Assembly: GCA_958295685.1 (NCBI GenBank)
Contig: OY282365.1
Span: forward strand, 2,418,001-2,482,000
Direction: 5' to 3'
Length of the DNA stretch: 64,000 nucleotides
DNA from: an uncultured Dehalococcoidia bacterium
GTDB lineage: Bacteria > Chloroflexota > Dehalococcoidia > Lucifugimonadales > CATQGZ01
The translations under genes were made by a program, and so were the position numbers. Shown here piece after piece: positions 54,121-62,401 of the stretch. Numbering within the stretch: position 1 is the first letter of the stretch; each line of letters starts with the position of its first letter. The notes beneath the pieces are model-generated. The model ran no database searches. It was given only the letters and a program-made list of their open reading frames with translations, and had not been told where the DNA came from.

Positions 54121-55764
54121 TTGGCTGTCTCGCCCGTCTACCCGCTGTCCAACCGGCCCGTGGCCATGGGTGTCAACGGCATGGTCGCGGCGGCCCACCC
54201 GCTCGCGTCGCAGGCCGGCCTGAGGATGCTGATGCGGGGAGGGAATGCCGTGGACGCCGCCGTGGCGACCGCGGCCGCTCTCAACGTGGTCGAGCCGTAC
54301 ATGTCGGGGATGGGCGGGATCGGCCTGGCACTCGTCTACCTCGCAGGGGAGGGCCGCGTCAGGGCCCTGAATTTCTCGGGCCGGATGCCTAAGTCGGCCC
54401 ACCCCGACCGGTTCACCGAGGAGACGAAGTGGACGGGTATACTCGCCCCGCTCGTGCCCGGCAGCGTGGCCGGATGGCTGACCATGCACGAGCGGTACGG
54501 CGCCCTGGAGTTGGACGAGGTCTTCGCTCCCGCGATCGACTACGCGGAGAACGGATTCCCCATAACCAACCTGAACGCCAGGGTCATGCGGACGTCCGCG
54601 GAGAGGCTGTCGGAGTTCTCGTCCGTGCGGCTGATACGTGACGGCGCCGGGAAGCCGCCGGCCGCCGGCTCCAGGCATGGCTTCCCCGAGCTGGCCGAGT
54701 CGTTTCGGGAGGTCGTGAGAGGCGGGAAGGAGAGCTTCTACAGAGGCGCTCTGGCGGATCGGATCGTCGGAGGCAATCAGGAATTGGGAGGGCTGTTCAC
54801 CCACGCCGACCTCGCGGAGTACGACGCGGAGTGGCAGGAGCCGATCAGCGTCGACTACAGGGGCTGCAGGGTGTACACGCCCGGGCCGAACTCGAGCGGT
54901 TTCCAGATATTGCAGACGCTGAAGTGCCTCGAGGGCTTCGGCGATGAGGACGTCGTGTTCCAGCATCCTGAGACGCTTCACCTGATGGCAGAGTCGATCA
55001 AGCTGGCAGCGACCGATCGGATCAGGTACGCGGGCGACCCCGGCCACGTTCGAGTGCCGGTGGCGGGCCTGATATCCGAGGGGTATGCCGCCGCCCAGCG
55101 CGGGAGGATCGACCGCGTCAGCGCGGCGGGCGTGTCCGGCGAGCACTATGCCCGTGAGGTCGCGGCCACCGCGCTTCGCCCCGGCAATCCCGAGGAATAC
55201 GACGGCGGGATGACCACGCACTTCGCCACAGCCGACCGCGACGGCAACGTCGTGTCCGTGACCCAGACCCTGGGGGCCGGGTTCGGCTGCGGGGCCGCGA
55301 TTGGCGGCACGGGCATCTTCCTGAACAACATGGCGTTCTGGTTCGATCTCGAAGAGGGCAGTCCTAATCGGATCGGCCCCTCCCGGCGGGTGGACTTCGT
55401 GGTTGCGCCCACGCAGACGCTGAGGGACGGGGAGATCATCCTGAGCATGGGGACGCCCGGCGGCTGGGGGATACTTCAAACAACTCCGCAGCTCCTGACC
55501 AACGTGCTGGACTATGGGATGAACGTCCAGGAGGCCATAGAGGCGCCGAGACTGCGTTGCCCGCAGGGAAGAGAGCTCCATATGGAGGAGCGGTTCCCTC
55601 CTCACGTGCGCCGCGCCCTGGAGGCGAAGGGGCATGAGATCGTGGTGCTGGAGCCGTGGTCGATGTCGGTCGGCGGCGCGCAGGGTATCCGGATCGATCG
55701 CGAGGCCGGCGTATTCCAGGGAGGCGCGGACCCTCGCCGCGACGGCGGCGCCATCGGCTGGTAG
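54121..55764 (+). CDS. ggt: gamma-glutamyltransferase family protein
   Basis: N-terminal-nucleophile hydrolase that cleaves or transfers gamma-glutamyl groups, for example of glutathione. 547 residues. The autoprocessing site and nucleophile is Thr365 in GGMTTHFATADRDGN, with an upstream GGNAVDAAVATA block and the C-terminal SMGTPGGWGI. No signal peptide is seen, so it may be cytoplasmic. TTG 54121 is preceded by GGAGGA with good spacing. It is preceded by cassette A4 and followed by the sigma-factor region. Confidence 0.92.
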   Translation: MAVSPVYPLSNRPVAMGVNGMVAAAHPLASQAGLRMLMRGGNAVDAAVATAAALNVVEPYMSGMGGIGLALVYLAGEGRVRALNFSGRMPKSAHPDRFTEETKWTGILAPLVPGSVAGWLTMHERYGALELDEVFAPAIDYAENGFPITNLNARVMRTSAERLSEFSSVRLIRDGAGKPPAAGSRHGFPELAESFREVVRGGKESFYRGALADRIVGGNQELGGLFTHADLAEYDAEWQEPISVDYRGCRVYTPGPNSSGFQILQTLKCLEGFGDEDVVFQHPETLHLMAESIKLAATDRIRYAGDPGHVRVPVAGLISEGYAAAQRGRIDRVSAAGVSGEHYAREVAATALRPGNPEEYDGGMTTHFATADRDGNVVSVTQTLGAGFGCGAAIGGTGIFLNNMAFWFDLEEGSPNRIGPSRRVDFVVAPTQTLRDGEIILSMGTPGGWGILQTTPQLLTNVLDYGMNVQEAIEAPRLRCPQGRELHMEERFPPHVRRALEAKGHEIVVLEPWSMSVGGAQGIRIDREAGVFQGGADPRRDGGAIGW

Positions 55765-56006
55765 CCGGGCGCCACAGCGGCTTCGGACGACCTGGGCTGA
55801 CGGAGGGTACGAGGATTGGGGTTTCTTCCGGAACCGTCGGATCGTCCGGCATCCCCCGAAAAGCCGCGAGGCCCGCCGCCGGGGCGGTCTGATATAATGG
55901 CCCGCCACTGGCGCGGCGCCCGACGTGATCTCGGAGTGAGTGAATCCATGTTCTGGACTGTCGTCGTATACATGAGAGTACGGGCCTGCGCTCGCGCGGT
56001 GAGGTC

Positions 56007-56597
56007 GTGAGAATCGAGGAGAGAGATGACGAGCAGCTGATGGCTCTCGTCGTCCAGCAGTCCGGGGAAGCCCTGGAGGACCTGTACGACCGGTACTCAC
56101 GGGCGGTCTATTCGCTCGCTATGAGCCTGCTGAGGGATCAGGAGGCGGCCGAGGACGTGACTCAGGACGTGTTTCTCAGCGTGTGGCGCAGAGGCGCCAG
56201 CTACCGTCCGAAGCGAGGCAAGGTGACTGCGTGGCTGTTCAGCATCGCGCGCCACAGGACGATTGACGAGATCAGGCGGAGGCGGAGGTACGTGGCGAGG
56301 GTGCAGCATGACGTGGATATAGCCAATGAACCGTCCGACGGCAAGGACGACCCTCTGGAATACGCGACGACGCAGTATGAACGAAGCCTGTTGAAGGGGG
56401 CGCTCTCGGCTCTGAGGCCGGAGCAGAGAGACGTGGTGGTGCTGGCATATTTCGGAGGACTTACGCACTTTGAGATTGCCCGCCGCCTGCGTCAGCCCCT
56501 GGGAACGGTGAAGACGAGGATGCGGCTGGGGCTGAGGAAGATGAGGGAGGTCCTGAGCCCTGAGGCCAGGCGCGGGGTGGAACATTGGAGTGTGTAG
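56007..56597 (+). CDS. ECF-type RNA polymerase sigma factor (SigK/RpoE-like)
   Basis: 196 residues. Region 2 (LYDRYSRAVYSLAMSLL, then EDVTQDVFLSVWR) and region 4 (LRPEQRDVVVLAYFGGLTHFEIARRL split over about residues 137-162, then LGTVKTRMRLGLRKMRE). GTG 56007 follows GAGG. The stop overlaps the anti-sigma start by 13 nt. The 242-bp upstream gap has TATAAT at 55893-55898 and no certain -35. By family knowledge it should read its own operon, including the secreted protein at 57568. Confidence 0.92.
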   Translation: MRIEERDDEQLMALVVQQSGEALEDLYDRYSRAVYSLAMSLLRDQEAAEDVTQDVFLSVWRRGASYRPKRGKVTAWLFSIARHRTIDEIRRRRRYVARVQHDVDIANEPSDGKDDPLEYATTQYERSLLKGALSALRPEQRDVVVLAYFGGLTHFEIARRLRQPLGTVKTRMRLGLRKMREVLSPEARRGVEHWSV

Positions 56598-57451
56598 AGG
56601 CTGAGGAGAGGTTCGACTCGTACCTTCGAGGAGACCTGAGTTCCAGAGAGACTGAGCGTCTTGACTCCCACCTCGACTCGTGCAGGTCGTGCGGCGTGAA
56701 TCTGCGCGCGGACGGGGAGACGATGGCGAGTCTGGCCTTCGCGGTCCCGCAGGTGGACGTCCCTGACGGAGTCCGACGGCGCCTGTTCGCGGCAGTGGGC
56801 GGCGAGGCGCCCCGGGGGCCCGTTTCATCGAGGCCCGGCCTCTTGGGGCGTGTCCGGCTCTTGCTGAAGCCGCCGGCGCCCGCGCTCTGGGGCGCCGCGT
56901 CGGTGATGTTGATGGCGGTGGTTCTCGTGATCGGCTCGGTATGGGTGAACGACAGGCTCGACGAGGTCTTCAGGAGCAACCGTGAGTTGAGCGGACGAAT
57001 CACCCAGGTAGCGGACGAGAACAGGCGCCTTCTGGCGGCGATGTTCGAACAGGAGGCCCAGATACGAGACATGGTGAGCGACGCCCGCTACCTGTCGTCG
57101 ATGACGGCGTCGCCGGGTGTCTCGGTAAACCTCTTGAGAGGCACTCATGAGGAGCCGGACGCCTGGGGGATGGTTGCCTGCTGCGCGGAGACCGACGATG
57201 GACTGGCCGCGTTGATAGCGGTGCTTAACCTGGACGAGCTGGCCCAAGACGAGGCCTACCAGGTGTGGGTGATGACGAAGTACCAGGAGTTGAGCGTAGG
57301 CTTCCTCTACATAGACTCGACGGGATACGCTCAAGCTGTTATCATACCCGGCGTTCCGTTCTCTCAGATTGAAGAGATAGGCGTTACTGTGGAGCCTGCC
57401 GGGGGTAGTTACGACCCAACGGGAGCGAGGGTGCTTGCCGGGGAGATGTGA
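56585..57451 (+). CDS. anti-sigma factor, zinc-finger plus RskA-like domain
   Basis: 288 residues. The N-terminal ZAS domain has HLDSCRSCG with the H-x(3)-C-x(2)-C zinc motif, one membrane helix lies at about 100-120, and the extracytoplasmic part (200-288) is the RskA/anti-sigma-K fold (DEAYQVWVMTKYQELSVGFL). It should hold the ECF factor inactive until a signal cleaves or alters it. TTG 56585 overlaps the sigma gene, giving coupled translation and a fixed ratio. Confidence 0.88.
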   Translation: MECVEAEERFDSYLRGDLSSRETERLDSHLDSCRSCGVNLRADGETMASLAFAVPQVDVPDGVRRRLFAAVGGEAPRGPVSSRPGLLGRVRLLLKPPAPALWGAASVMLMAVVLVIGSVWVNDRLDEVFRSNRELSGRITQVADENRRLLAAMFEQEAQIRDMVSDARYLSSMTASPGVSVNLLRGTHEEPDAWGMVACCAETDDGLAALIAVLNLDELAQDEAYQVWVMTKYQELSVGFLYIDSTGYAQAVIIPGVPFSQIEEIGVTVEPAGGSYDPTGARVLAGEM

Positions 57452-57529
57452 AAATCCACCGAAAGTGGTGTTCGCAGGGTCTACCCGCATCTGTTCATGT
57501 GTGGTAGGGTCTGCAGGGCATGAGTTTAC

Positions 57530-57544
57530 TTGCATCTGATGCAA
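57530..57544. promoter_or_regulatory. palindrome upstream of the secreted protein gene
   Basis: A perfect 7-bp inverted repeat, TTGCATC and GATGCAA, with one central base, 24 bp before the ATG at 57568. It could be an operator; no regulator is identified. Confidence 0.4.
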
Positions 57545-57567
57545 CATGTTAGGAGGAGACACGCAGC

Positions 57568-58761
57568 ATGACCAAGCTAAAGCTAGGGATATTACTTGCC
57601 GCCGTGTCGTTGGCAGCGATCCCCTTTGCCTTGGCGTATGCCGAGGAACATGGGGAAGCCGCAGCGACCGCCGTGATATCGGACGACCAGGCGCTTAGCG
57701 ATGCGATCACCTACTCCATCGCGAATATCCCAGATCCTTCTTCGGGCACGGAGTACGTCGGTTGGCTGATTTCAGACGACGAGGTTACGAGTCTGAGCAC
57801 CGGCGCCATGACCGTTGACGGCGGCAACATAAATCACGTCTTCGACAGCAGCAGCTCGAGGTACTCCGGGAGCAACCTGATTCACCTGTTCAATAAGGTG
57901 GCGATCACCGAAGAGGCCGCGGGGAGCGACCCGGACGCGCCGGCGGGCCCCGTCGTCTATCACCATGAGATCCCGCTGGAAGCGATGGAGCACATCAGGT
58001 CCATGCTGACCAACTGGCCGACAGGGGCTTCCACAGGCACCCTGACGAACCTGAAGGGACAACTGGACATCGCCATCGCTCAGGCCGCTCTGGCGAGAGA
58101 TGCTGACGACCTGAGCGGCATGCATGATTATCTCCAGCAGTTGGTCAACGTGATGGAGGGGTCGGACGGCTCCAACTACGACGCGTCTGCCGAGAACCCA
58201 GGCGACGGGATGGGCATATTGAAGCACCTTCAGGAACTTGACGCCCAAGCCCAACGCGCCGTTGAGGCTGCGCCGGGTGAAGCCTCGATCAGCTCCGCCG
58301 CTGGCCGGCTTGATGCTCTCATAACCAACACCGATGCCTGGGTCGACGGTGCGATCATGGAGGCGCTGAGGGCGCTGGACCACACCGACATGGACTACGC
58401 CAGGCTGGCCCTTGAGAGCGCCGTGGGCTTCCTCAATAGCGCTAGGAACGGTCTCGACGAAAACGTAGACGGGACTATCGCCTCGATAGAGGGTGAGGGC
58501 GCAGTTGAGCAGGCATACGTCGAGGCGCAGCAGATGGCGGTCTACACCCTCACGCCCGGACCATTCCCGGTGCCGCCCACGCCTACGCCTACGCCAACAC
58601 CCACGCCGACGCCTCCCGCCTTCCCGTCGATAGGCCTGCCCGTCGTTGGTGACGCCGCGGTGCCGACCGCTGCCAGGATGGCTGTGATCGCCGCGGTGAT
58701 GCTGCTGGTGGCAGGCGGTCTCGTGGTCGCGCGGACGAGGAGAACCCGGCCTTCGAGCTGA
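57568..58761 (+). CDS. secreted, C-terminally anchored protein with RskA-like N-domain
   Basis: 397 residues. Signal peptide LGILLAAVSLAAIPFALAYA with likely cleavage after AYA. Residues 30-120 contain AITYSIANIPDP, YVGWLISDDEV and a dGG-N-H pattern resembling the RskA extracytoplasmic fold, then helical repeats rich in Ala and Leu. A TPTPTPTP linker near residue 340 leads to SIGLPVVGD, a hydrophobic helix and RTRRTR. That tail looks like a cell-surface sorting signal (LPVVG in place of LPxTG), though a plain membrane anchor is as likely. It follows the anti-sigma gene by 116 bp and has GGAGGAG before the ATG. Confidence 0.65.
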   Translation: MTKLKLGILLAAVSLAAIPFALAYAEEHGEAAATAVISDDQALSDAITYSIANIPDPSSGTEYVGWLISDDEVTSLSTGAMTVDGGNINHVFDSSSSRYSGSNLIHLFNKVAITEEAAGSDPDAPAGPVVYHHEIPLEAMEHIRSMLTNWPTGASTGTLTNLKGQLDIAIAQAALARDADDLSGMHDYLQQLVNVMEGSDGSNYDASAENPGDGMGILKHLQELDAQAQRAVEAAPGEASISSAAGRLDALITNTDAWVDGAIMEALRALDHTDMDYARLALESAVGFLNSARNGLDENVDGTIASIEGEGAVEQAYVEAQQMAVYTLTPGPFPVPPTPTPTPTPTPTPPAFPSIGLPVVGDAAVPTAARMAVIAAVMLLVAGGLVVARTRRTRPSS

Positions 58762-58792
58762 GGGCTGGAAGCAATCCACCCGACTTGTTGAG

Positions 58793-58836
58793 ACAGGAGT
58801 CCGCGCCGCGTAGAAGGCGCGGACTCCTGTTCTGTC
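58793..58836 (+). terminator. rho-independent terminator after the secreted protein gene
   Basis: A 15-bp perfect stem (ACAGGAGTCCGCGCC with GGCGCGGACTCCTGT) and 8-nt loop, followed by TTCTGT. It ends the sigma/anti-sigma/secreted-protein unit 32 bp after its stop. Confidence 0.85.
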
Positions 58837-58869
58837 TGCGGCCCGAGCGGTCGCTCGAGCCTTCACCCC

Positions 58870-59325
58870 ATGCTTGAAGTTGGAGACAGGGCCCCTCGAT
58901 TCACGCTGATCACCGCCGCGGGCGGACTCGATGTGCCGCTGCCCGGCGGCGGCAAGGTCGTGCTGGCCTTCTACATTGAGGACGGCTCGCCAGGCTGAGT
59001 CACGATGCTAACCTCTCTTCGGGAGGAGTACGATACGATTCTGGAGTTGGGCGCGCGTGTCATAGCCGTCAGTGGGAACAGCATCGAGTCTCACGAGGTA
59101 TTCCGTGACTCGCTGGGCGGGTGCCCCTTCCCGCTGGCCAGCGACCCGGAAGGGGACGTGTCCAGGCTGTTCGGCGCGATCGGCCCGGACGGGAGAGTCA
59201 GGGCGGTGTACGTCCTGGACGAGGATGGCGTCGTCGTTCACAGGGAGCCCTTCTACCAGCCCCGCAATATCGGCCACCTCATGGGAGTCTTCCAGGCCCT
59301 GGGCCTAGACGCGGACATGGCATGA
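58870..59325 (+). CDS. peroxiredoxin (BCP/AhpC-TSA family) with in-frame UGA: candidate selenoprotein
   Basis: Reduces peroxides. Read through TGA at 58996-58998, the frame gives 151 residues: MLEVGDRAPRFTL, then VVLAFYIEDGSPG-U-VTML...LREEYD, then GCPFPLASDPEGDVSRLFGA and AVYVLDEDG. Residue 43 (U) falls exactly where the peroxidatic Cys of TPGCT is found, and Arg follows at +8, as in BCP proteins. A hairpin CCTCTC-TTC-GGGAGG lies at 59012-59026, 13 nt after UGA, a plausible bacterial SECIS. The alternative is a nonsense mutation of the catalytic codon. No ribosome site is clear. It overlaps the lipoprotein gene by 4 nt. Confidence 0.78.
58996..59026 (+). promoter_or_regulatory. candidate bacterial SECIS: UGA plus hairpin
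   Basis: UGA at 58996-58998 followed by a 6-bp stem (59012-59017 with 59021-59026, one G-U pair) and a UUC apical loop that can also form a UUCG-type loop. The apical loop starts about 20 nt after UGA, within the range used by known bacterial SECIS. Loop sequence does not obviously follow the usual G-in-first-two rule. Confidence 0.5.
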
Positions 59326-60050
59326 GCTCCCGCGCCAGGGTCGTGTGCGCGTGTATCGCGGCGGCCGCAGTCATCGCCTGCGGCGGACAGCCCGCCGGCG
59401 AGGCTCCCTTGCCCACCGCGCCGCCGCTTCCGACTCCGACTCCGGCTCCCACGCCCGTCGACCCTCTGGTCGTGCTGGCTGAGTCGGGCAGGGTCATGGA
59501 GGCTCTGGAGTCTTTCCACTTCCGCTTGGATCACAGCGAGGGATTCACGGCGCTAATGCCGAATCTGTCGCTTGTTCAGGCCGAGGGGGACGTGGTGAAG
59601 CCCGACGGAATGTCTGTCGATCTGTCGGGTGGGGCGGGCGGTTTCGCCATCAAGTCCGGCTTCATAACCTCAGGGGACGACAGCTTCATGCTCAACCCTC
59701 TCACCGGGCGCTGGGATCCGTCTCCCAGAGAGGCGAGCCCCCTCGACTTCTTTGACCCCCAGCGGGGTATCTCGTCCATGATGACCGACGTGGAGAGCCC
59801 CGTGCTGACCGTCGAGGGACGGGTCTATTCCATCGAGGGTCATCTGCCTGCGGAGGCGCTCTCTCCTCTGATCGGACCCACTCTGGACGGGGCGCGGGTG
59901 TCCGTCGAGTTGACGATAGCGGTCGGCTCTCACCATCTCGAGCGCGCCGTGTTCGTCGGCGCGGTCAAGGCGGGGGAGATCGAAGGCACCGTCCGAACGA
60001 TCACGCTGTCCGGGTTCGACGACCCCGTCGTCATCGAGGCGCCGCGCTAG
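59322..60050 (+). CDS. LppX/LprAFG-family lipoprotein (LprG-like)
   Basis: 242 residues. Signal peptide with lipobox VIAC (Cys20), a Pro-rich TPTPAPTP linker, then a fold of the LppX_LprAFG type: ALESFHFRL, AEGDVVKPDG, LTGRW and a half-barrel ending LSGFDDPV. Such proteins bind lipids in a large pocket. ATG 59322 overlaps the peroxiredoxin stop (ATGA). An MFS transporter follows after 15 nt, the same pairing as lprG and the P55 transporter of mycobacteria. Confidence 0.8.
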   Translation: MSSRARVVCACIAAAAVIACGGQPAGEAPLPTAPPLPTPTPAPTPVDPLVVLAESGRVMEALESFHFRLDHSEGFTALMPNLSLVQAEGDVVKPDGMSVDLSGGAGGFAIKSGFITSGDDSFMLNPLTGRWDPSPREASPLDFFDPQRGISSMMTDVESPVLTVEGRVYSIEGHLPAEALSPLIGPTLDGARVSVELTIAVGSHHLERAVFVGAVKAGEIEGTVRTITLSGFDDPVVIEAPR

Positions 60051-60065
60051 GAGTGTGCGGCGGCC

Positions 60066-61535
60066 ATGAGACGACGAAGATTCACGCCGCCGTATCTCGC
60101 GCTGGCGCCGGTCTGCGCGGGCGTGTTCCTGGCCGCGGACGATCAGACGGTCGTGGTGACCGTGCTGCCCGAGATCATCAGAGACATGAGGCTCGGTCCA
60201 TACGAGATAGACAGCGCCGCGTGGACGATCACCGGCTATCTGCTCGGATACGTCGCGGCGATGCCGTTGATCGGGAGGCTGGCCGACATTCTGGGCCGCC
60301 GCCGACTCTTCATAGCTTCGATGTCTCTGTTCATGGCGGGTTCGGCGGCGGTCGCCCTTGCTCCTAGCCTCGGATGGCTGGTCGGCGCGAGGGTCTTCCA
60401 GGCTGTTGGAGCCGGGGCGCTCGTGCCCATAGCCATAGCAATCGTCGGTGACCTCTTCCCGGAGGGCCGCCGCGGTATCCCGCTTGGCATCGTGGGGGCT
60501 TCCGCCGAGGCCGGAGCAGTGGTCGGCCCTCTGTGGGGGGGCGTCGTCACGGGATATCTGGACTGGCAGTGGGTCTTCTGGCTCAACATCCCGCTGGGCG
60601 CGCTCGTGCTCGTGTCCCTGCCTTTCCTGCTGGCGCCAAGCCCGGCGCGGCGCGCGCGGGTGGACTACCTGGGCGGAGTCCTCCTTGCGGTAAGCCTGTC
60701 GGCGCTCACCCTGGGCCTAGCCCGTATGGGCGACCCGGATATGATCGCGGCTGCCTGTCTGGCCGGGGCCGCGCTGGCCTTCGCGCTGTTCGTCGTCAGA
60801 GAGCGAGCCGCGGCGGAGCCGCTCATCCGGCCCCTGATGTTTCGCAGCCGGGCCTTCGTCGGGTCCGCTGTGACGCATCTGATGGTCGGCGGCTCCCTGA
60901 TAATCGGAATGGTCACGGTGCCGCTGATGGCGAACACGGTGATGCAGATGACTCCCCTGGAAGGCGGGCTGCTGCTCATGAGGTTGACCGCAGCCATCCC
61001 TGTCGGCGCGGTGATCGGGGGCGCCGCGTGCCAGAGGCTGGATTACCGCGTCCCCGCGGCCGCGGGGCTGCTTCTTGCGGCTCTGGGCTTCCTGTTCATG
61101 AGCGGGTGGGGCGGCCGCGTGGAGGAGCCGTGGGTGACCCTGCATCTCGCCGCGTCGGGGCTGGGGTTCGGGCTGCTCATCGCGCCGGTGGGGCTGGCGG
61201 CGATCAACGTCGTGTCTGCCGCCGAACGCGGGGCGGCGGCGGCGATGGTCACGGCGGCGAGGATGGTGGGCATGACACTCGGGCTCGCGGCTCTGACCGC
61301 TTGGGGGTCGGGCCGCTTCGACGCGCTGGTGGCCGGAGTCGAGGTTCCGTTCCAGCTTGCGGGCGAGACTGCCGAGGAGGCGAGGCTCAGGTCGATCGAG
61401 TTCGAGGCCCAAGTGACGGACGCCGGGATCACCCTGTTCAACGAGTTCTTCCTGGCGGCCATGGCCGTTGCGCTGGCCGCCCTCATCCCGTCGCTGCTCA
61501 TGGCCAGGAATCGACGGGCTGAGGATGCCGCTTGA
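60066..61535 (+). CDS. MFS transporter, DHA2/P55-like (14 helices)
   Basis: 489 residues. N-terminal DDQTVVVTVLPEI (motif D1-like), GRLADILGRRRLF (motif A) and GAVVGPLWGG (motif C) mark a drug:H+ antiporter of the DHA2 family with about 14 membrane segments. A long periplasmic stretch near residues 415-455 separates the last helices. In mycobacteria the equivalent (P55, Rv1410c) works with LprG in lipid transport and drug tolerance; the linkage here is inferred from gene order. ATG 60066. Confidence 0.88.
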   Translation: MRRRRFTPPYLALAPVCAGVFLAADDQTVVVTVLPEIIRDMRLGPYEIDSAAWTITGYLLGYVAAMPLIGRLADILGRRRLFIASMSLFMAGSAAVALAPSLGWLVGARVFQAVGAGALVPIAIAIVGDLFPEGRRGIPLGIVGASAEAGAVVGPLWGGVVTGYLDWQWVFWLNIPLGALVLVSLPFLLAPSPARRARVDYLGGVLLAVSLSALTLGLARMGDPDMIAAACLAGAALAFALFVVRERAAAEPLIRPLMFRSRAFVGSAVTHLMVGGSLIIGMVTVPLMANTVMQMTPLEGGLLLMRLTAAIPVGAVIGGAACQRLDYRVPAAAGLLLAALGFLFMSGWGGRVEEPWVTLHLAASGLGFGLLIAPVGLAAINVVSAAERGAAAAMVTAARMVGMTLGLAALTAWGSGRFDALVAGVEVPFQLAGETAEEARLRSIEFEAQVTDAGITLFNEFFLAAMAVALAALIPSLLMARNRRAEDAA

Positions 61536-61592
61536 CTGTGCGGAGAGTGCGCGAGTAACATCCGCATACCCATCCAGGCACACGGTATCCAC

Positions 61593-62387
61593 TTGCAGTC
61601 CGCAGACCTCGGTATCGATGATCTACGGGAGGCCCTCTCCGGCAGGTTGATTGGCAGGCGTATCGTCTTCCACGAGACCCTGCCGTCGACCATGGACGAG
61701 GCCCGCCGACTGGCCGAGGCGGGTGAGCCGGAAGGTACGGTCGTCCTGGCCGAGGAGCAGACCGCGGCCAGGGGCCGGTTCGAGCGGGTCTGGATATCGC
61801 CGGGGGCGGTCAACCTGACCTTCTCGGTCATACTGCGCCCGTCCTGGGCGCACATGCCGCAGTGCAACATGGCGGCGGCGTTGGCGGTGTCCGGAGCGGT
61901 GGAGCAGGTCAGCGGCCTCGCCGCGTCCATCAAGTGGCCGAACGACGTTCGGCTGCGCGGGCGCAAGGCGGCCGGCATCCTGATGGAGTCGGCGAGCCTC
62001 GGCGGCCGGGTGTCGCACGCGGTGGTGGGGATTGGCATCAACGTCAACTTCGACACCGCCCTCTTGCCTGAGATCGCGGATACCGCGACGAGCATCATGG
62101 TCGAGACCGGACACAGGGTCGACAGAGGCAGGGCGCTCCGGCTCACCCTGGAGGGCTTTGACGACCTGTACGGGATTGTATCCAACGGCGGGTCGCTGAC
62201 CGATGAGTGGGCGGCGAATCTGGAGACACTGGGCCGGCATGTCCGGCTCGAATGGCGCGGCCGCGTGGTGGAGGGCTGCGCGGAGTCTGTGGACGAGCGG
62301 GGCAATCTGGTGCTGAGGGTCCCTGACGGTTCGACCTTCGCGGCGGCAGCCGGAGAGGTGACGCTGCAGGGCTCCCAGCCCGGCTGA
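61593..62387 (+). CDS. birA: biotin--[acetyl-CoA-carboxylase] ligase (no HTH domain)
   Basis: Attaches biotin to carboxyl carrier proteins. 264 residues, class I: no N-terminal DNA-binding domain, so not a repressor. Motifs: ARGRFERVWISP (equivalent of GRGRxW), SIKWPNDV, KAAGILMES and GIGINVN. TTG 61593 is used, with a modest ribosome site. It stands 57 bp after the MFS gene and is followed after 14 nt by an SDR gene. Confidence 0.93.
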   Translation: MQSADLGIDDLREALSGRLIGRRIVFHETLPSTMDEARRLAEAGEPEGTVVLAEEQTAARGRFERVWISPGAVNLTFSVILRPSWAHMPQCNMAAALAVSGAVEQVSGLAASIKWPNDVRLRGRKAAGILMESASLGGRVSHAVVGIGINVNFDTALLPEIADTATSIMVETGHRVDRGRALRLTLEGFDDLYGIVSNGGSLTDEWAANLETLGRHVRLEWRGRVVEGCAESVDERGNLVLRVPDGSTFAAAAGEVTLQGSQPG

Positions 62388-62401
62388 GATTGGGGAGAGC
62401 A

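Noticed and set aside
55825..55850. ECF-type promoter (GGAAC) before the sigma gene
   Set aside because: GGAAC is present, but no matching -10 lies at the right distance.
59005..59325. Separate 106-residue protein starting at ATG 59005
   Set aside because: It lacks the first half of the thioredoxin fold, and the missing part lies in the same frame just upstream of TGA.
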